Positions 9,104 through 18,168 of a stretch of 64,000 nucleotides of DNA are shown here, piece by piece. Source of the DNA: Planctomycetaceae bacterium (GTDB lineage Bacteria; Planctomycetota; Phycisphaerae; Tepidisphaerales; Tepidisphaeraceae); contig JAIYCY010000023.1 of NCBI GenBank assembly GCA_027487775.1, positions 124,001 to 188,000 on the forward strand, in the 5' to 3' direction. A program made the position numbers and the translations under genes. The notes under the pieces are model-generated. The model saw only the letters and a program-made list of their open reading frames with translations, made no database searches and was not told the origin of the DNA. Position 1 is the stretch's first letter, and each line of letters starts with the position of its first letter.

Positions 9104-9859
9104 ATGAACCACACCTATGACCTCAGCGGCATGCACTGTCAGAGCTGCGTGAAGAAAATCACCGCCGCACTCCAACAGGTTCCGGGTGTTCGCTCGGCCA
9201 TCGTGACGCTCTCGCCACAACAGGCACGTGTCGAAATGACGGAGCACATCTCGACCGACCGGCTGAGTGAAGCGGTTAAGGTGGCGGGCGATTACACGCT
9301 GCGTGACTCTGTCTCGCATGTGTCCACCCCGCCGCCGGGAACCGTGTCGGGCGTCGATGAAAGCACGCCGCCCGAGTCCCTATATCCGCTGTTTCTCATT
9401 GTCGGATACATCCTCGGCGTGGTGCTCATCGTCGCTTTTGCCACGCACGTTTGGTCAGCACATTCGCTGATGAATCATTTCATGGCCGGCTTCTTTCTCG
9501 TGTTTTCGTTCTTCAAACTGCTCGACTTGCGTGGATTCGCAGACGCCTATCGCTCCTACGACGTTGTCGCACGAAAACTTCCGGCGTGGGGGGTTGCGTA
9601 CCCCTTCGTCGAGTTGGGGCTTGGCGTCCTGTACCTCGTGAATCTTGCCCCGTGGACGACCAACATCATCACGCTCGTCGTGATGCTCGTCAGCTCTATC
9701 GGCGTTCTCAAAACGCTGATCGACAAACGTTCAATCCGATGTGCGTGCCTCGGCACGGTGCTAAAACTCCCCATGACCAAAGTCACGCTTGTCGAGGACC
9801 TAGGAATGGCGGCAATGGCAGCAGCGATGCTCGTACTGCTCGCAACCGGATTGCACTGA
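9104..9859 (+). CDS. HMA metal-binding domain fused to MauE-like membrane protein
   Basis: This 251-residue protein has two parts. Residues 1-70 are a classical heavy-metal-associated domain with the GMHCQSC loop. A linker is followed by four or so membrane helices (about residues 85-250) of the MauE/DoxX-like type, ending with a CACLG motif on a loop. MauE relatives take part in periplasmic redox or disulfide chemistry, so this protein may pass metal or electrons across the inner membrane. That role is inference. A GGAGG site lies before the ATG, and the gene follows the oxidase by 22 bases. Confidence 0.8.
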   Translation: MNHTYDLSGMHCQSCVKKITAALQQVPGVRSAIVTLSPQQARVEMTEHISTDRLSEAVKVAGDYTLRDSVSHVSTPPPGTVSGVDESTPPESLYPLFLIVGYILGVVLIVAFATHVWSAHSLMNHFMAGFFLVFSFFKLLDLRGFADAYRSYDVVARKLPAWGVAYPFVELGLGVLYLVNLAPWTTNIITLVVMLVSSIGVLKTLIDKRSIRCACLGTVLKLPMTKVTLVEDLGMAAMAAAMLVLLATGLH

Positions 9860-9942
9860 CTTGTTCCGGCGTGATGTTCACGCCGGGCGACTTAAACCAG
9901 TCCCTACCACATGGTGTGGCCGGGCATTACAAGGAGTCCGTT

Positions 9943-10416
9943 ATGAATCGTTTCCTGATTGCAACCCTCATCGGCGGGGGTGTTTTCGCCGCCTCTTTTG
10001 CTGCTTTCGCTCACGATGGCGAGCACAAGGAGGTCGAAGGCAAGACGACAACCGTCATCGGCGAGTTGATCGACGCAGCCTGCTTCACCGCGAGCGATGG
10101 TGACGCCAAAGGTAAGGACCACGCAGAGTGTGCCACCAAGTGCATGGCGACCGGAATCCCGGCGGGGATTCTGCCTGAGGGCAAGACGGAAGATGACGCA
10201 CTGGTGATGCTCACCAATCCGAAGCCGTTCGCTCCTTTCGCCGCTCAGACGATCAAGGTCGAAGGCGTTGTCCACGCTGATAAGCATCTCATTGATGTCA
10301 AGAAGGCCTACGTCAAGGATGGCGAGAACTGGAGGGAAATCGTGCTCGACGACGAACATCACAAGATGGGCGGCGATGAGAAGAAGGATGATGGCCACAA
10401 GGGACATAAGCACTGA
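9943..10416 (+). CDS. Secreted His-rich protein of the metal operon, unknown function
   Basis: The start at 9943 has an AAGGAG site eight bases upstream and gives a clean signal peptide (ALIG-type, ending AAFAHDG). The frame is open further upstream, but that part lacks a ribosome site. The 157-residue product has a conserved-looking core, GELIDAACF then HAECATKCMATGIPAG, with three Cys and a His. It ends in a His/Lys-rich tail, HHKMGGDEKKDDGHKGHKH. Similar secreted proteins occur near metal genes. I infer periplasmic metal binding but cannot name a function. Confidence 0.75.
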   Translation: MNRFLIATLIGGGVFAASFAAFAHDGEHKEVEGKTTTVIGELIDAACFTASDGDAKGKDHAECATKCMATGIPAGILPEGKTEDDALVMLTNPKPFAPFAAQTIKVEGVVHADKHLIDVKKAYVKDGENWREIVLDDEHHKMGGDEKKDDGHKGHKH

Positions 10417-10425
10417 GTACGTCAC

Positions 10426-10466
10426 AAGACTAAGCCACCGCCGCTGAATACGCGGCGGTGGGTCTT
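10426..10466 (+). terminator. Rho-independent terminator after the metal operon
   Basis: A perfect 10-bp stem, CCACCGCCGC (10435-10444) with GCGGCGGTGG (10452-10461), has a 7-base loop. Flanking AAGAC/GTCTT can extend it past a small bulge. It follows the His-rich protein gene by about 15 bases and ends in GTCTTT. It probably separates the resistance operon from the methyltransferase operon. Confidence 0.7.
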
Positions 10467-10484
10467 TAGAGCAGGGTCAAGCCC

Positions 10485-11294
10485 ATGAAGCAATCACTCG
10501 GCCGACTTCTCAAACGCACCCTCCTTAGCGCGACGCGACTCGTGGGATACCGCCAGTCTGAACAGAAAATCATCGGCCAGGCTCGCGAGTTTTGGCATGA
10601 CACGGATGCTTCACAGTTTAGAGCCTATTCGCACTGGCCTGGAGAGCAAGGCGTTTCCGGCGCTGCTTGGCTTGAACTTGGGAGACAGCACATGCACCTG
10701 TTTGATGAATTCTCAAAAGTCACCTCCTTACAACGCCCGCTTAAACGCATCATCGAATGGGGATGTGGTGGCGGCTCGAACGCCATTCACTTCGCGAAAG
10801 AAACCCAGCAGTTTGTCGGCGTGGATGTCTCGCAAGCCACGCTCGATGAGTGCGGAAACAACTTGCAGCGAGCAGGCATCAATAACTTCTTCCCTGTTCT
10901 TATCGATGTCGCGTCCCCGGAAGCCGCCTTGAAATCGGTACCCATGCCGTGCGACTTGTTTCTATGTACCTACGTGATGGAACTGGTGCCGACACCAGAG
11001 TACGGCAAACGCATCGTCGATATTGCGTTCAAGCTCCTACGTCCGGGAGGCTTGGCGATGATTCAGATCAAATACTCAACCGCGTCGGCAGAAACGCGAC
11101 CGAGGCGCTGGGGTTACAGGTACAACGCTGCGAACATGACCACTTACCCCATCGACGTGTTCTGGGAGTTGGCCCAGGTGGCAGGCTTTGAACCTCGATC
11201 TCTCACGCTGCGCCCCAAACAAGAACTCGTTGGTGACGAGCGATACGCGTACTACATGCTCAAGCGTCCAAATGTCTCAAACGGAGTCGAATGA
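10485..11294 (+). CDS. SAM-dependent class I methyltransferase
   Basis: The 269-residue protein has the SAM-binding motif I IIEWGCGGGSNAIHF (about residues 90-104), the acidic motif II VGVDVS (about 112-117) and LRPGGLAMI (about 190). This is the Rossmann-fold methyltransferase pattern. The substrate is not evident. Its stop overlaps the start of the DUF2231-like gene (ATGA), which in turn overlaps the Rieske gene, so the three form one translationally coupled operon placed after the metal-resistance terminator. Confidence 0.82.
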   Translation: MKQSLGRLLKRTLLSATRLVGYRQSEQKIIGQAREFWHDTDASQFRAYSHWPGEQGVSGAAWLELGRQHMHLFDEFSKVTSLQRPLKRIIEWGCGGGSNAIHFAKETQQFVGVDVSQATLDECGNNLQRAGINNFFPVLIDVASPEAALKSVPMPCDLFLCTYVMELVPTPEYGKRIVDIAFKLLRPGGLAMIQIKYSTASAETRPRRWGYRYNAANMTTYPIDVFWELAQVAGFEPRSLTLRPKQELVGDERYAYYMLKRPNVSNGVE

Positions 11295-11821
11295 TGACTG
11301 GATTCTTTCAACTACCTCCGCTCCATCCGATTTTGGTTCACTTCCCCGTAGCCCTTCTTCCCGTCACGTTCGCGTGTGACCTACTCGGCCGCTTCACTGG
11401 ACGCCGCTCGCTGACTCATGCAGGCTGGTGGGCTTTGGTGTTTGCGACGGCAGCCGCTCCCCTGACCGCCGCGAGCGGGTGGCTGTGGCTCGGTGATATG
11501 GACGGCATGACGCACCACACCGAGATGGTTATTCATCAATGGCTCGGCACCGCAGTGCCGCTATTTCTCTTGCTCCTCACCTTCTGGCGGTACAGGTTTC
11601 ACCGCCGAGATAAAGAAGTCAGCCTGTCGTACCTAGCGGCCGCTGCGACTTTGGTTGCTGCCGTCACAGTGCAAGGACACATCGGCGGGATGATGACCTT
11701 CGGAAACGCGCCTTCAATGCTGACGACCCCAACGAGTCAGCCGACGACGCAACACACTCAAACTCAAACCAAAGACGACGGCTGGAGCGACTCCATCCGC
11801 GTCAAGGAGCATCGCAAATGA
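11291..11821 (+). CDS. DUF2231-like integral membrane protein
   Basis: This 176-residue protein has about four membrane helices and the family hallmark LHPILVHFPVALLP near the N-terminus, where His residues may bind heme or metal. Further His residues are in MTHHTEMVIHQW. The C-terminal 35 residues are a polar Thr/Gln-rich tail. DUF2231 proteins often neighbour cytochromes and Rieske proteins, as here, which suggests a small membrane redox unit. The specific reaction is unknown. The gene overlaps both neighbours by four bases. Confidence 0.78.
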   Translation: MMTGFFQLPPLHPILVHFPVALLPVTFACDLLGRFTGRRSLTHAGWWALVFATAAAPLTAASGWLWLGDMDGMTHHTEMVIHQWLGTAVPLFLLLLTFWRYRFHRRDKEVSLSYLAAAATLVAAVTVQGHIGGMMTFGNAPSMLTTPTSQPTTQHTQTQTKDDGWSDSIRVKEHRK

Positions 11822-12213
11822 ATCGACGACAATTCCTCGTTGTTTTAGGTACTTCCGCTGCGCTTCCGGCCCTCGCTTGGAGTGAGACGCCAGATGACAC
11901 ATATGAAGTCATCGACGTGGGAAGCCTTGATGACTTTGAAGAAGACAAAGTCTACGACCAGTTTCGAGACCAAGGCTTTTTCATTATCCGGCGAGCAGAC
12001 GAGGTGTTCGCCCTCTCCGCAATCTGCACGCACAAAGGATGCAAAGTCAGAAGCCAAACCGACCAATCTTTCCTTTGCAAATGTCACCAAAGCCGTTTTG
12101 ACAAGGATGGGCGGGTGTTAAACGGTCCTGCACAAATCGACCTCCCGCGGCTTCCTGTCAAACTCTCCGAGTCTAGGTATGTGCTTGTTCGCGTAAAAAA
12201 GTTGTCGCAGTAA
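11818..12213 (+). CDS. Rieske [2Fe-2S] protein
   Basis: The 131-residue protein starts with a short Arg-containing hydrophobic export signal (MNRRQFLVVLGTSAALPALA), compatible with Tat export. It then has a Rieske domain with cluster ligands in CTHKGC and CKCHQSRF, that is C-x-H and C-x-x-H, plus the two extra Cys that can form the usual disulfide. It is expected to carry electrons in the periplasm, probably with the DUF2231-like membrane protein whose gene overlaps its start. Confidence 0.88.
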   Translation: MNRRQFLVVLGTSAALPALAWSETPDDTYEVIDVGSLDDFEEDKVYDQFRDQGFFIIRRADEVFALSAICTHKGCKVRSQTDQSFLCKCHQSRFDKDGRVLNGPAQIDLPRLPVKLSESRYVLVRVKKLSQ

Positions 12214-12283
12214 GTGTTTGGTGCAGCGGGTGCCCGGGCAGATGATCCCGCTCGCGAGAAACATTGAACGAATCGGCGTCGAG

Positions 12284-13198
12284 TCAGTGACGCCGAACCA
12301 GCCACGCGTCTGGAAACTCCGTGGCCAGCAAGTCGACTCTCGGTTCATCCGCTCCCCAGATAACAAGTGCCGATGGAAACGGGGCAGCTTGCTGCGTTTG
12401 CCCGAAAGACAAGCGGCCCTTCAAGAATACAATGTCGGCATGCCCCGCAACGTGTTCGTGCCAGTACCGCGTGTCGGTTCGAGCCGGCACCAGCGCGACG
12501 ACGCTCGATGCACGGCCTTCCTCCACTTCGGCCTTCGCCTTCTTTATCCAGTCTGGCAAGGCCCGCGAGTAGGGCGGGTTCACGAACACTTGACCGAACC
12601 ATGGAAGTGCCAGGCCGTCGTCCTCTTCGGTGTAATGGAAACGTGCCCTGACGGGCGTGTCGGTTCGGGAAGGTGAGCACGGGTCCAAGTCAAAGCGGTC
12701 AAACACATCATACAACTTTTGCAAAAGCCCGGGCGGGGTTGTCCATGTCTGCGAAGTCGAGCTGTTGCCCGCATGCGAATAAAAATCCTTTCGACTCTCG
12801 GCATGGGCGAGGTAGGCACCAGCCCCCAACACCAACAGCATCCGGTCGAGTGTGACGAGTCGACCGGCGTTGTGTCGTTCGACCTGCACAATTGCTGGCT
12901 GAGAGACGCCGATGGTCTTGGCAATGTCTCGTTGCGAGATATTCTTTCGAGCACGGAGCCGATAGACGCGCTCGCCCAGCGTCTTACCCGGCGGCAACTG
13001 ACGCCCGGCGACTTGAAGCCCGAGCACCTTCAAGAGCGCGTTGAACGTGTCGAGGTTTCCCTTACCCGACTCGATGAGCCGAATGGTTGGGAGAGAGACC
13101 TTGGCACGTTGGGCGACCCACACCTGTGTCCGCTTCTGCTCTCGACGGGCGAGTCGGAGCAATCTCCCCAGATGATTTTGGAAAGAAATCTTGCGCAA
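12284..13198 (-). CDS. Double-HTH regulator fused to phage-type DNA N6-adenine methyltransferase
   Basis: This 304-residue protein carries two XRE-type helix-turn-helix segments, about residues 25-60 (VWVAQRAKVSLPTIRLIESG) and 85-120 (SQRDIAKTIGVSQPAIVQVE). A C-terminal domain of the phage Dam type follows, with LDPCSPS and the catalytic NPPYS near residue 210. The start is a TTG at 13198. The upstream 60 bases are conserved in the relic copy at 4993-5085 and contain TTGTCT and TACTGT spaced 16 bases, a plausible promoter. The fusion suggests a methylase that recognises its own operator or methylates mobile-element DNA. That is inference. Confidence 0.8.
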   Translation of the reverse strand: MRKISFQNHLGRLLRLARREQKRTQVWVAQRAKVSLPTIRLIESGKGNLDTFNALLKVLGLQVAGRQLPPGKTLGERVYRLRARKNISQRDIAKTIGVSQPAIVQVERHNAGRLVTLDRMLLVLGAGAYLAHAESRKDFYSHAGNSSTSQTWTTPPGLLQKLYDVFDRFDLDPCSPSRTDTPVRARFHYTEEDDGLALPWFGQVFVNPPYSRALPDWIKKAKAEVEEGRASSVVALVPARTDTRYWHEHVAGHADIVFLKGRLSFGQTQQAAPFPSALVIWGADEPRVDLLATEFPDAWLVRRH

Positions 13199-13502
13199 GA
13201 CGGGACAGTATCGCCCGAAAAGAGAAAGACAAGTTGAGCGAATGCGGTGTTTGTTATATCAACCGGCCCTAACGCGAGGAACGCAAGGTCTACTGCGGCC
13301 GCGTCAGGGCTAGCGAGGAGCTGAGCGGTCCGCCAGAAGGTCGCCGAAGGCGACAGGAACTCTGCCGACAGAACACAGGGGGGCAGCACCGCAGCGGAGG
13401 GCCCCTGGCGTGGCCGGGGTTCTAGACTGGGTTCTTACTTGGAGGTTGGTCCTTCTGGCGTGGGTTCGCAGGCCACCATGAAGGACGTTTTCTGTGAGCG
13501 AG

Positions 13503-14516
13503 CTAGATTGCGATTCGTTCGATCTCGTCGAGTGTGATCTCGTCACTCGTCCGGTCATAGAGCTTCGTCGTGCGGGGTGATTCGTGGGCGGCGATTTGCT
13601 GGGCTTTCTCAATCGTGCCGCCGTTTTCGAGGTAGGCGGTGATGCCGGTGGCACGAAACGTGTGGCAACAGGTGCCGACGGGAAGACCGCAGAGCCTCGC
13701 TCTGCGTTTCACCATCCGAAGGACGTCGTTGGCGTCCACGCGAAGCTCAGACAAACACGAGCGACGACGCGACAGCGTTCGAAACATCGGCGTATTGAGT
13801 TGTTCGGCGATTCCAGCGGCCTGCAAGTAGGCATCGAGGTAGTCCTCGGCCTGATGATGCGCCGGTACTTGGTGGAATCTCCCGCCTTTCTCCTTCAGTC
13901 GAATCCACCATCGTTTACCGTTTTGCCAGTAGTCGCCGACGTCCAACCGGACGACGGCTTGGACGCGGGCGAAGGTGTAGACCATGACGGCAATCAGGGC
14001 GCGGTCTCGCAGCCCGGCAATCGTCGATGTGTCGATGCTGTCGAGCAGCGTACGCGCTTGCTCGCGATTCAACACCGGCGTCTTGCCGACGCGAACAACG
14101 TGCTTTGGGCCACGAACGCTCCACGACGGGTTCACGGCGAGATGACCGCCGGACACCATCCAGTCCATGCACATGCGGATGGCAGCAAGGTGAAGCTTCA
14201 CGGTCGGTGGTGAGAGTCGTCGCATGAGGCCTTCGACGTAGACGGCGACGTGAAGCGACTCGATGTCGCTCAGCTTGCTGACCTGCTCTTCTGCCCAATC
14301 GAGAAAACCAGCGACCGCGTGAGCGTAGTTTCGGCGGGTATTGGGATTGCGGATGGTGGCGGCAAAAAATTCGACAAACCGTCGACGTGCGGCGGGGCCC
14401 GCCCGCGTGACAAGCTCCGGGACCCAAAACGTCCCGGCGGCGAAACTCGCTGCGGGCGTGACTGTCGCTTCCAAAGGCAGCGTTGTTCTTTCGTGCGTCG
14501 CGGTCTTGTCCCTCAT
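13503..14516 (-). CDS. Tyrosine recombinase (Xer/integrase family)
   Basis: The 337-residue protein has an N-terminal SAM-like core-binding domain (about 45-140) and a complete catalytic domain. The catalytic residues are Arg in TFARVQAVVRLDV, the HTFRATG box, His in AAHESP and the nucleophile Tyr in TKLYDRT near the end. The length and the lack of an arm-binding domain fit Xer-like recombinases that resolve plasmid dimers or integrate small elements. Forty bases upstream of its start lies a perfect 12-6-12 dyad (14556-14585) that could be its own core site. Confidence 0.92.
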   Translation of the reverse strand: MRDKTATHERTTLPLEATVTPAASFAAGTFWVPELVTRAGPAARRRFVEFFAATIRNPNTRRNYAHAVAGFLDWAEEQVSKLSDIESLHVAVYVEGLMRRLSPPTVKLHLAAIRMCMDWMVSGGHLAVNPSWSVRGPKHVVRVGKTPVLNREQARTLLDSIDTSTIAGLRDRALIAVMVYTFARVQAVVRLDVGDYWQNGKRWWIRLKEKGGRFHQVPAHHQAEDYLDAYLQAAGIAEQLNTPMFRTLSRRRSCLSELRVDANDVLRMVKRRARLCGLPVGTCCHTFRATGITAYLENGGTIEKAQQIAAHESPRTTKLYDRTSDEITLDEIERIAI

Positions 14517-14555
14517 TAAACCACGCTAACACTCTCCACTGCCGAGCGGCAAGAT

Positions 14556-14585
14556 GGCGTCGTACAACGTCCTTTGTACGACGCC
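14556..14585. other. Candidate tyrosine-recombinase core site (12-6-12 dyad)
   Basis: GGCGTCGTACAA (14556-14567) and its exact reverse complement (14574-14585) flank a 6-base spacer CGTCCT. The geometry of 11-13 bp perfect arms around a 6-8 bp spacer is that of dif, cer/XerCD and loxP-type core sites. It sits in the leader of the recombinase gene at 13503-14516. An operator for autoregulation is the main alternative. Confidence 0.5.
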
Positions 14586-14724
14586 AACAATCGGCCTTGC
14601 AAGAATCCAGAACGTTGGTTGAAAACAGGCACTTGGATTCCAGACAATGCGTTGTGGCGAGGCGAAGATTTCGTTGGGAGAAAATCGGACAGCGGTTAAC
14701 GTTCACGACCACTGGAGAATCCTG

Positions 14725-17700
14725 ATGAGCGAAAATGGTCGTCAATCCAAAACAGGCGGGCTGGTCATCGGCGGGTTGTTCGTTGCCGTGGTGTTGGGCG
14801 CGGTCTGGTACTTGACCGGCGGACCAGAACCAACACTTCCCCTAGCGACCACGCAACCGGTGGACCTGACACCGGCGACCCAGCCAGCAGCAGACCCGAA
14901 CGCTCCGCCGACGCTTGCCAGCGACGTGTTCCCTGAGCAAGGCAACCGCCTTGTGTTGCCCGAAACGCAGCGACGCGCCTTCATTCAAGAGCGTTTAGAC
15001 CAGCTCGGACGCGAACAAGGACATCTTCGCCCGCTTTTGGAAATCAGCGACCTGTCGGTCGATGCCGCCGACGCAATTTCGCCGCTTATTCGCTATGCCC
15101 AGACGACTCGCAACGAAGCCTGGCCGGTGTTCGTCGCGCTGGGTCGCATCGGCGTGGCAACGCCGGAACTCAAAGAGTTCTTGTTGAAGAATCTGGACTC
15201 GACTAATGAGCGGCTGGTGTTGGTTGCACTCATGCAAATGGGCACCAAAGGACAGTTCGCAACGCAGGTGCTTTCCGAGCGATTCAAGAAGCTCAAGGAG
15301 ATTCGAGGCCATCTCGCGATAGAAAAAATGCGCAATGGCGGACAGACTCCACGCGGCGAGACAACCCTGGCAGGCATGGGCGACCCGATCCGGGCAGGCA
15401 TGCTCCCGAATCTGATCTTCGAGTATTCAGTCACGCTCCTGTCGGTCGCGCCCGACTCTCCGCTGTCTGAAGACGCACTGGCAGAAATCCTGCAAGAGGG
15501 TGACCCACAGAGTTCACACATGGAGGGTTCAAGTCCGTATGCGCAGTTCAAGCAAAGCCAGTACAAGCCGACCGACAATGAGCAGTTCTGGCGTGGCGAG
15601 AATATTGCTCGCGTACTGGTTGCCAGTTTTCAGTCCTCGCGTCTGCGGCCCCGATTCATTTCGCTGATGGTCGCCGGAACGCAGGCCGATTTATCGTTCG
15701 AGGATCGATTGGGCGACACCGGTGCCCGACGGGAACGCGAGGCGCGCGAAAAGAAGCTAGCCGAGCAGCGGCGACAATGGGAAGAAGAGGAGCGCAAACG
15801 AGTCGCGGCCGGCGAGCTTCCTTCCGTGATGCCGCACGAGTTCAGCGATCTCGCAGATATCACGGACTCGATGGGCATAAACAGTAACCGACACGAGCTT
15901 CAACTCGCTGAAATGAAATCCCGTGCGATGAGGCACTACGCAGTCATCAGTTTGTTTGAAGCTGGCCTCCACACTCAGACGCTGAATGAATCGGAGATGA
16001 AGCAGCTCCAGATTGTGCATACCACGCCGACGATCGGCGGCGAGTCGATGAAAGAGGTGGCCCTAGACCGCTCGATTGATCCCTGGTTCCTGAAGATCAG
16101 TTTCTCGGAGCCGGAGCCCAGCCTCGCCCTGACGGTCATGGCGATTGACCCGACACCGGATGGTGCGTACTTGCCCTTTCTTCGTGAAATGGTGAAAACG
16201 AGCAAGAGCGTCCGCGGCCGGGCGATGGCGGCGTTTGCCATTGGTCGTCTTGGTGAAAAAGGGGCGGATGCGGCTGTCGACCTGAACGAATCGTCTAGAA
16301 CAGACCTCTCGCCGGAGGTACGACAGACTTGTGCGTGGGCCGTCGAGCGACTGGGCGGGAAGGCCGTTCTGGAGAAGTCCGAGGCGCTGAAACAGCAGGT
16401 CCAAGTCAATGCCGAAGGATTTCAGAAGCAATGGGACGAACTTTGGGGACCGAAGACGCCTCCCGGTCAACGCGACCCGTCGCTGCTCTTGCGACAAGGG
16501 ATGTCACGCCGACTCCTGCGTGCCCCGATGGAGTTTGAGGGCCTGGCGTTCGCCCAGTTTGCGCAGAACTCGGAGCTACTCCAACTGCGTGAGCAGGATT
16601 TGCGATTTCGTGAACGCGTTGCGTTTCGGCAGTTTTCGCCGGAGGTATTGGGGACGTTGACGCGCACGAACACCGTCACCGGCGAAACGGAGACGGTTGA
16701 AGTCAAGGGCAAGGAATTCGATGACGGCACCATCAGCTTCGGCACCGAATTGAAGGGGCAGCAGGCCGAGCTGGTCTGGTACGTCCATCTTGACGGACGC
16801 GGCGTGCTGATCGGCGGTTGCAACCTGAGCGTCGAGAACGGAACGATTTCTGTTCCGATGTACAGCGTCGCCTACCGCTGCACGAAACCCGCCGAGATTC
16901 GACCGCTTCCTTGGCACATCAAGCCACCAGCAAAACAGAAAGCGGCAATCAACTGGTTCAACATGGACCAGTCGACCTGGACGGGTACGACGACCACGCC
17001 GGACGGGAAATCGGCCAGCCTGCTCTTTCAGGTTCATCCGTCCGGGCTTCGTGGCCAGGAACTGGCGCGAGACTTTTACGGCGTGATGATGATGACCCAT
17101 GCCGACCAAGCCAAGCCCTTGGTCTACAACGTCTCGGGCCTGTGCCTCGACGACGACATGATTCGGATCAATTTGAGCGAACTTGCCGACGAGAAGCGAA
17201 AGCCCGTCTCCACCTTCATCGGTAGCCATCTCGGAGAAGGCCGAATACAAGGCGTCTTCAACAATCAGCCTGAAACTGAGGCGACCATTAGCTGGGCCTA
17301 TGACCCCAAAGGCGAAGTCGTCGCGCCGCTGGGCGAGTACTTCAAAAAGCTCAAGGAAGAAAAGAACGAAGCCGAGCGCGTCGCCAACCGCCCGGTGATT
17401 CCAGATTGGCTCAAGAAAGGTGCTCGATTCATCGGTCCAGCCGACAAGACCAGCGTGGACGGCGGATACGTTGACTTGACTGTCACTGAGGTGACTGTCG
17501 ACGGCAACCTGACACTGGACATGCGGGTTCGGCTTCCCGGAAGGTTGACCATTGAGCAAGTGCAGACCAGCGGCACTCTGTTGAAGGGCAATCCGACGGT
17601 GAAGTTCAAGCGAGTGGGCGGAGCAGCTCCGGGCATACCCAGTATCGCTGCGGTCATGAAAGTCGGGCCTGCGTCGCCTGAATCTTTCACGCTCGACGAC

Positions 17701-18165
17701 CGGGTCAACCGATTCGACAGCGTGCTTTCGGCTGCTGCGGGCGATGCCAAACCTAGTCCCCTTCCGACGTGGCAAGTTCTTAGCGGCCAGTACAGATTCA
17801 CCTCCGTCTCGCGTAACGGAAAACGAAAACCTGGAACAAGCGAACTCAACATTTTAATTGACTGTTTTGAGGCCGACGGTGAGACATTCAAAGGCGTCTT
17901 TTGGGAGCACGTCAACGGCACGCGACGCGCCGTCGTTGGCACCCTGAACGACAAAGAGTTGGTGATTCGATGCGGACCTCGCCCAAATGGCCAATCCGAA
18001 TACGATATCGTTTTCACCGGACGATTGAACGCCGACGGGTCTTCTGCCTCGGGCACCTATCAAATGAATCCAGAAAACGACAGGCACATTCCAGAGAGCT
18101 GGACGCTCAACCTGACGCCCGCAGAGGTCCCGAAAGCCCCGGCGGATAATCAACGGCGCCCATAG
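14725..18165 (+). CDS. Giant membrane-anchored HEAT-repeat-like protein, unknown function
   Basis: I start this 1146-residue protein at 14725, where GGAG precedes the ATG and a membrane helix (about residues 12-30) follows at once. The frame stays open 26 codons upstream to 14647. A Pro/Thr-rich linker (35-70) leads to helical HEAT-like units (about 100-200 and 480-530), a highly charged coiled-coil segment near 335-365 and a long beta-rich C-terminal half. I recognise no enzyme motif. It converges on the coupling-protein gene with only three bases between stops. Topology suggests a mostly periplasmic protein, possibly a surface or conjugation-related factor, but this is not shown. Confidence 0.7.
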   Translation: MSENGRQSKTGGLVIGGLFVAVVLGAVWYLTGGPEPTLPLATTQPVDLTPATQPAADPNAPPTLASDVFPEQGNRLVLPETQRRAFIQERLDQLGREQGHLRPLLEISDLSVDAADAISPLIRYAQTTRNEAWPVFVALGRIGVATPELKEFLLKNLDSTNERLVLVALMQMGTKGQFATQVLSERFKKLKEIRGHLAIEKMRNGGQTPRGETTLAGMGDPIRAGMLPNLIFEYSVTLLSVAPDSPLSEDALAEILQEGDPQSSHMEGSSPYAQFKQSQYKPTDNEQFWRGENIARVLVASFQSSRLRPRFISLMVAGTQADLSFEDRLGDTGARREREAREKKLAEQRRQWEEEERKRVAAGELPSVMPHEFSDLADITDSMGINSNRHELQLAEMKSRAMRHYAVISLFEAGLHTQTLNESEMKQLQIVHTTPTIGGESMKEVALDRSIDPWFLKISFSEPEPSLALTVMAIDPTPDGAYLPFLREMVKTSKSVRGRAMAAFAIGRLGEKGADAAVDLNESSRTDLSPEVRQTCAWAVERLGGKAVLEKSEALKQQVQVNAEGFQKQWDELWGPKTPPGQRDPSLLLRQGMSRRLLRAPMEFEGLAFAQFAQNSELLQLREQDLRFRERVAFRQFSPEVLGTLTRTNTVTGETETVEVKGKEFDDGTISFGTELKGQQAELVWYVHLDGRGVLIGGCNLSVENGTISVPMYSVAYRCTKPAEIRPLPWHIKPPAKQKAAINWFNMDQSTWTGTTTTPDGKSASLLFQVHPSGLRGQELARDFYGVMMMTHADQAKPLVYNVSGLCLDDDMIRINLSELADEKRKPVSTFIGSHLGEGRIQGVFNNQPETEATISWAYDPKGEVVAPLGEYFKKLKEEKNEAERVANRPVIPDWLKKGARFIGPADKTSVDGGYVDLTVTEVTVDGNLTLDMRVRLPGRLTIEQVQTSGTLLKGNPTVKFKRVGGAAPGIPSIAAVMKVGPASPESFTLDDRVNRFDSVLSAAAGDAKPSPLPTWQVLSGQYRFTSVSRNGKRKPGTSELNILIDCFEADGETFKGVFWEHVNGTRRAVVGTLNDKELVIRCGPRPNGQSEYDIVFTGRLNADGSSASGTYQMNPENDRHIPESWTLNLTPAEVPKAPADNQRRP

Positions 18166-18168
18166 CAT

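Noticed and set aside
12218-12676. Long + strand open frame opposite the HTH-Dam gene
   Set aside because: It lies wholly antisense to a gene with clear domain motifs, has no ribosome site and has a shadow-like composition.
14647-14724. Earlier start for the 1146-residue protein
   Set aside because: The upstream ATG has no ribosome site and would place 26 polar residues before the membrane helix.
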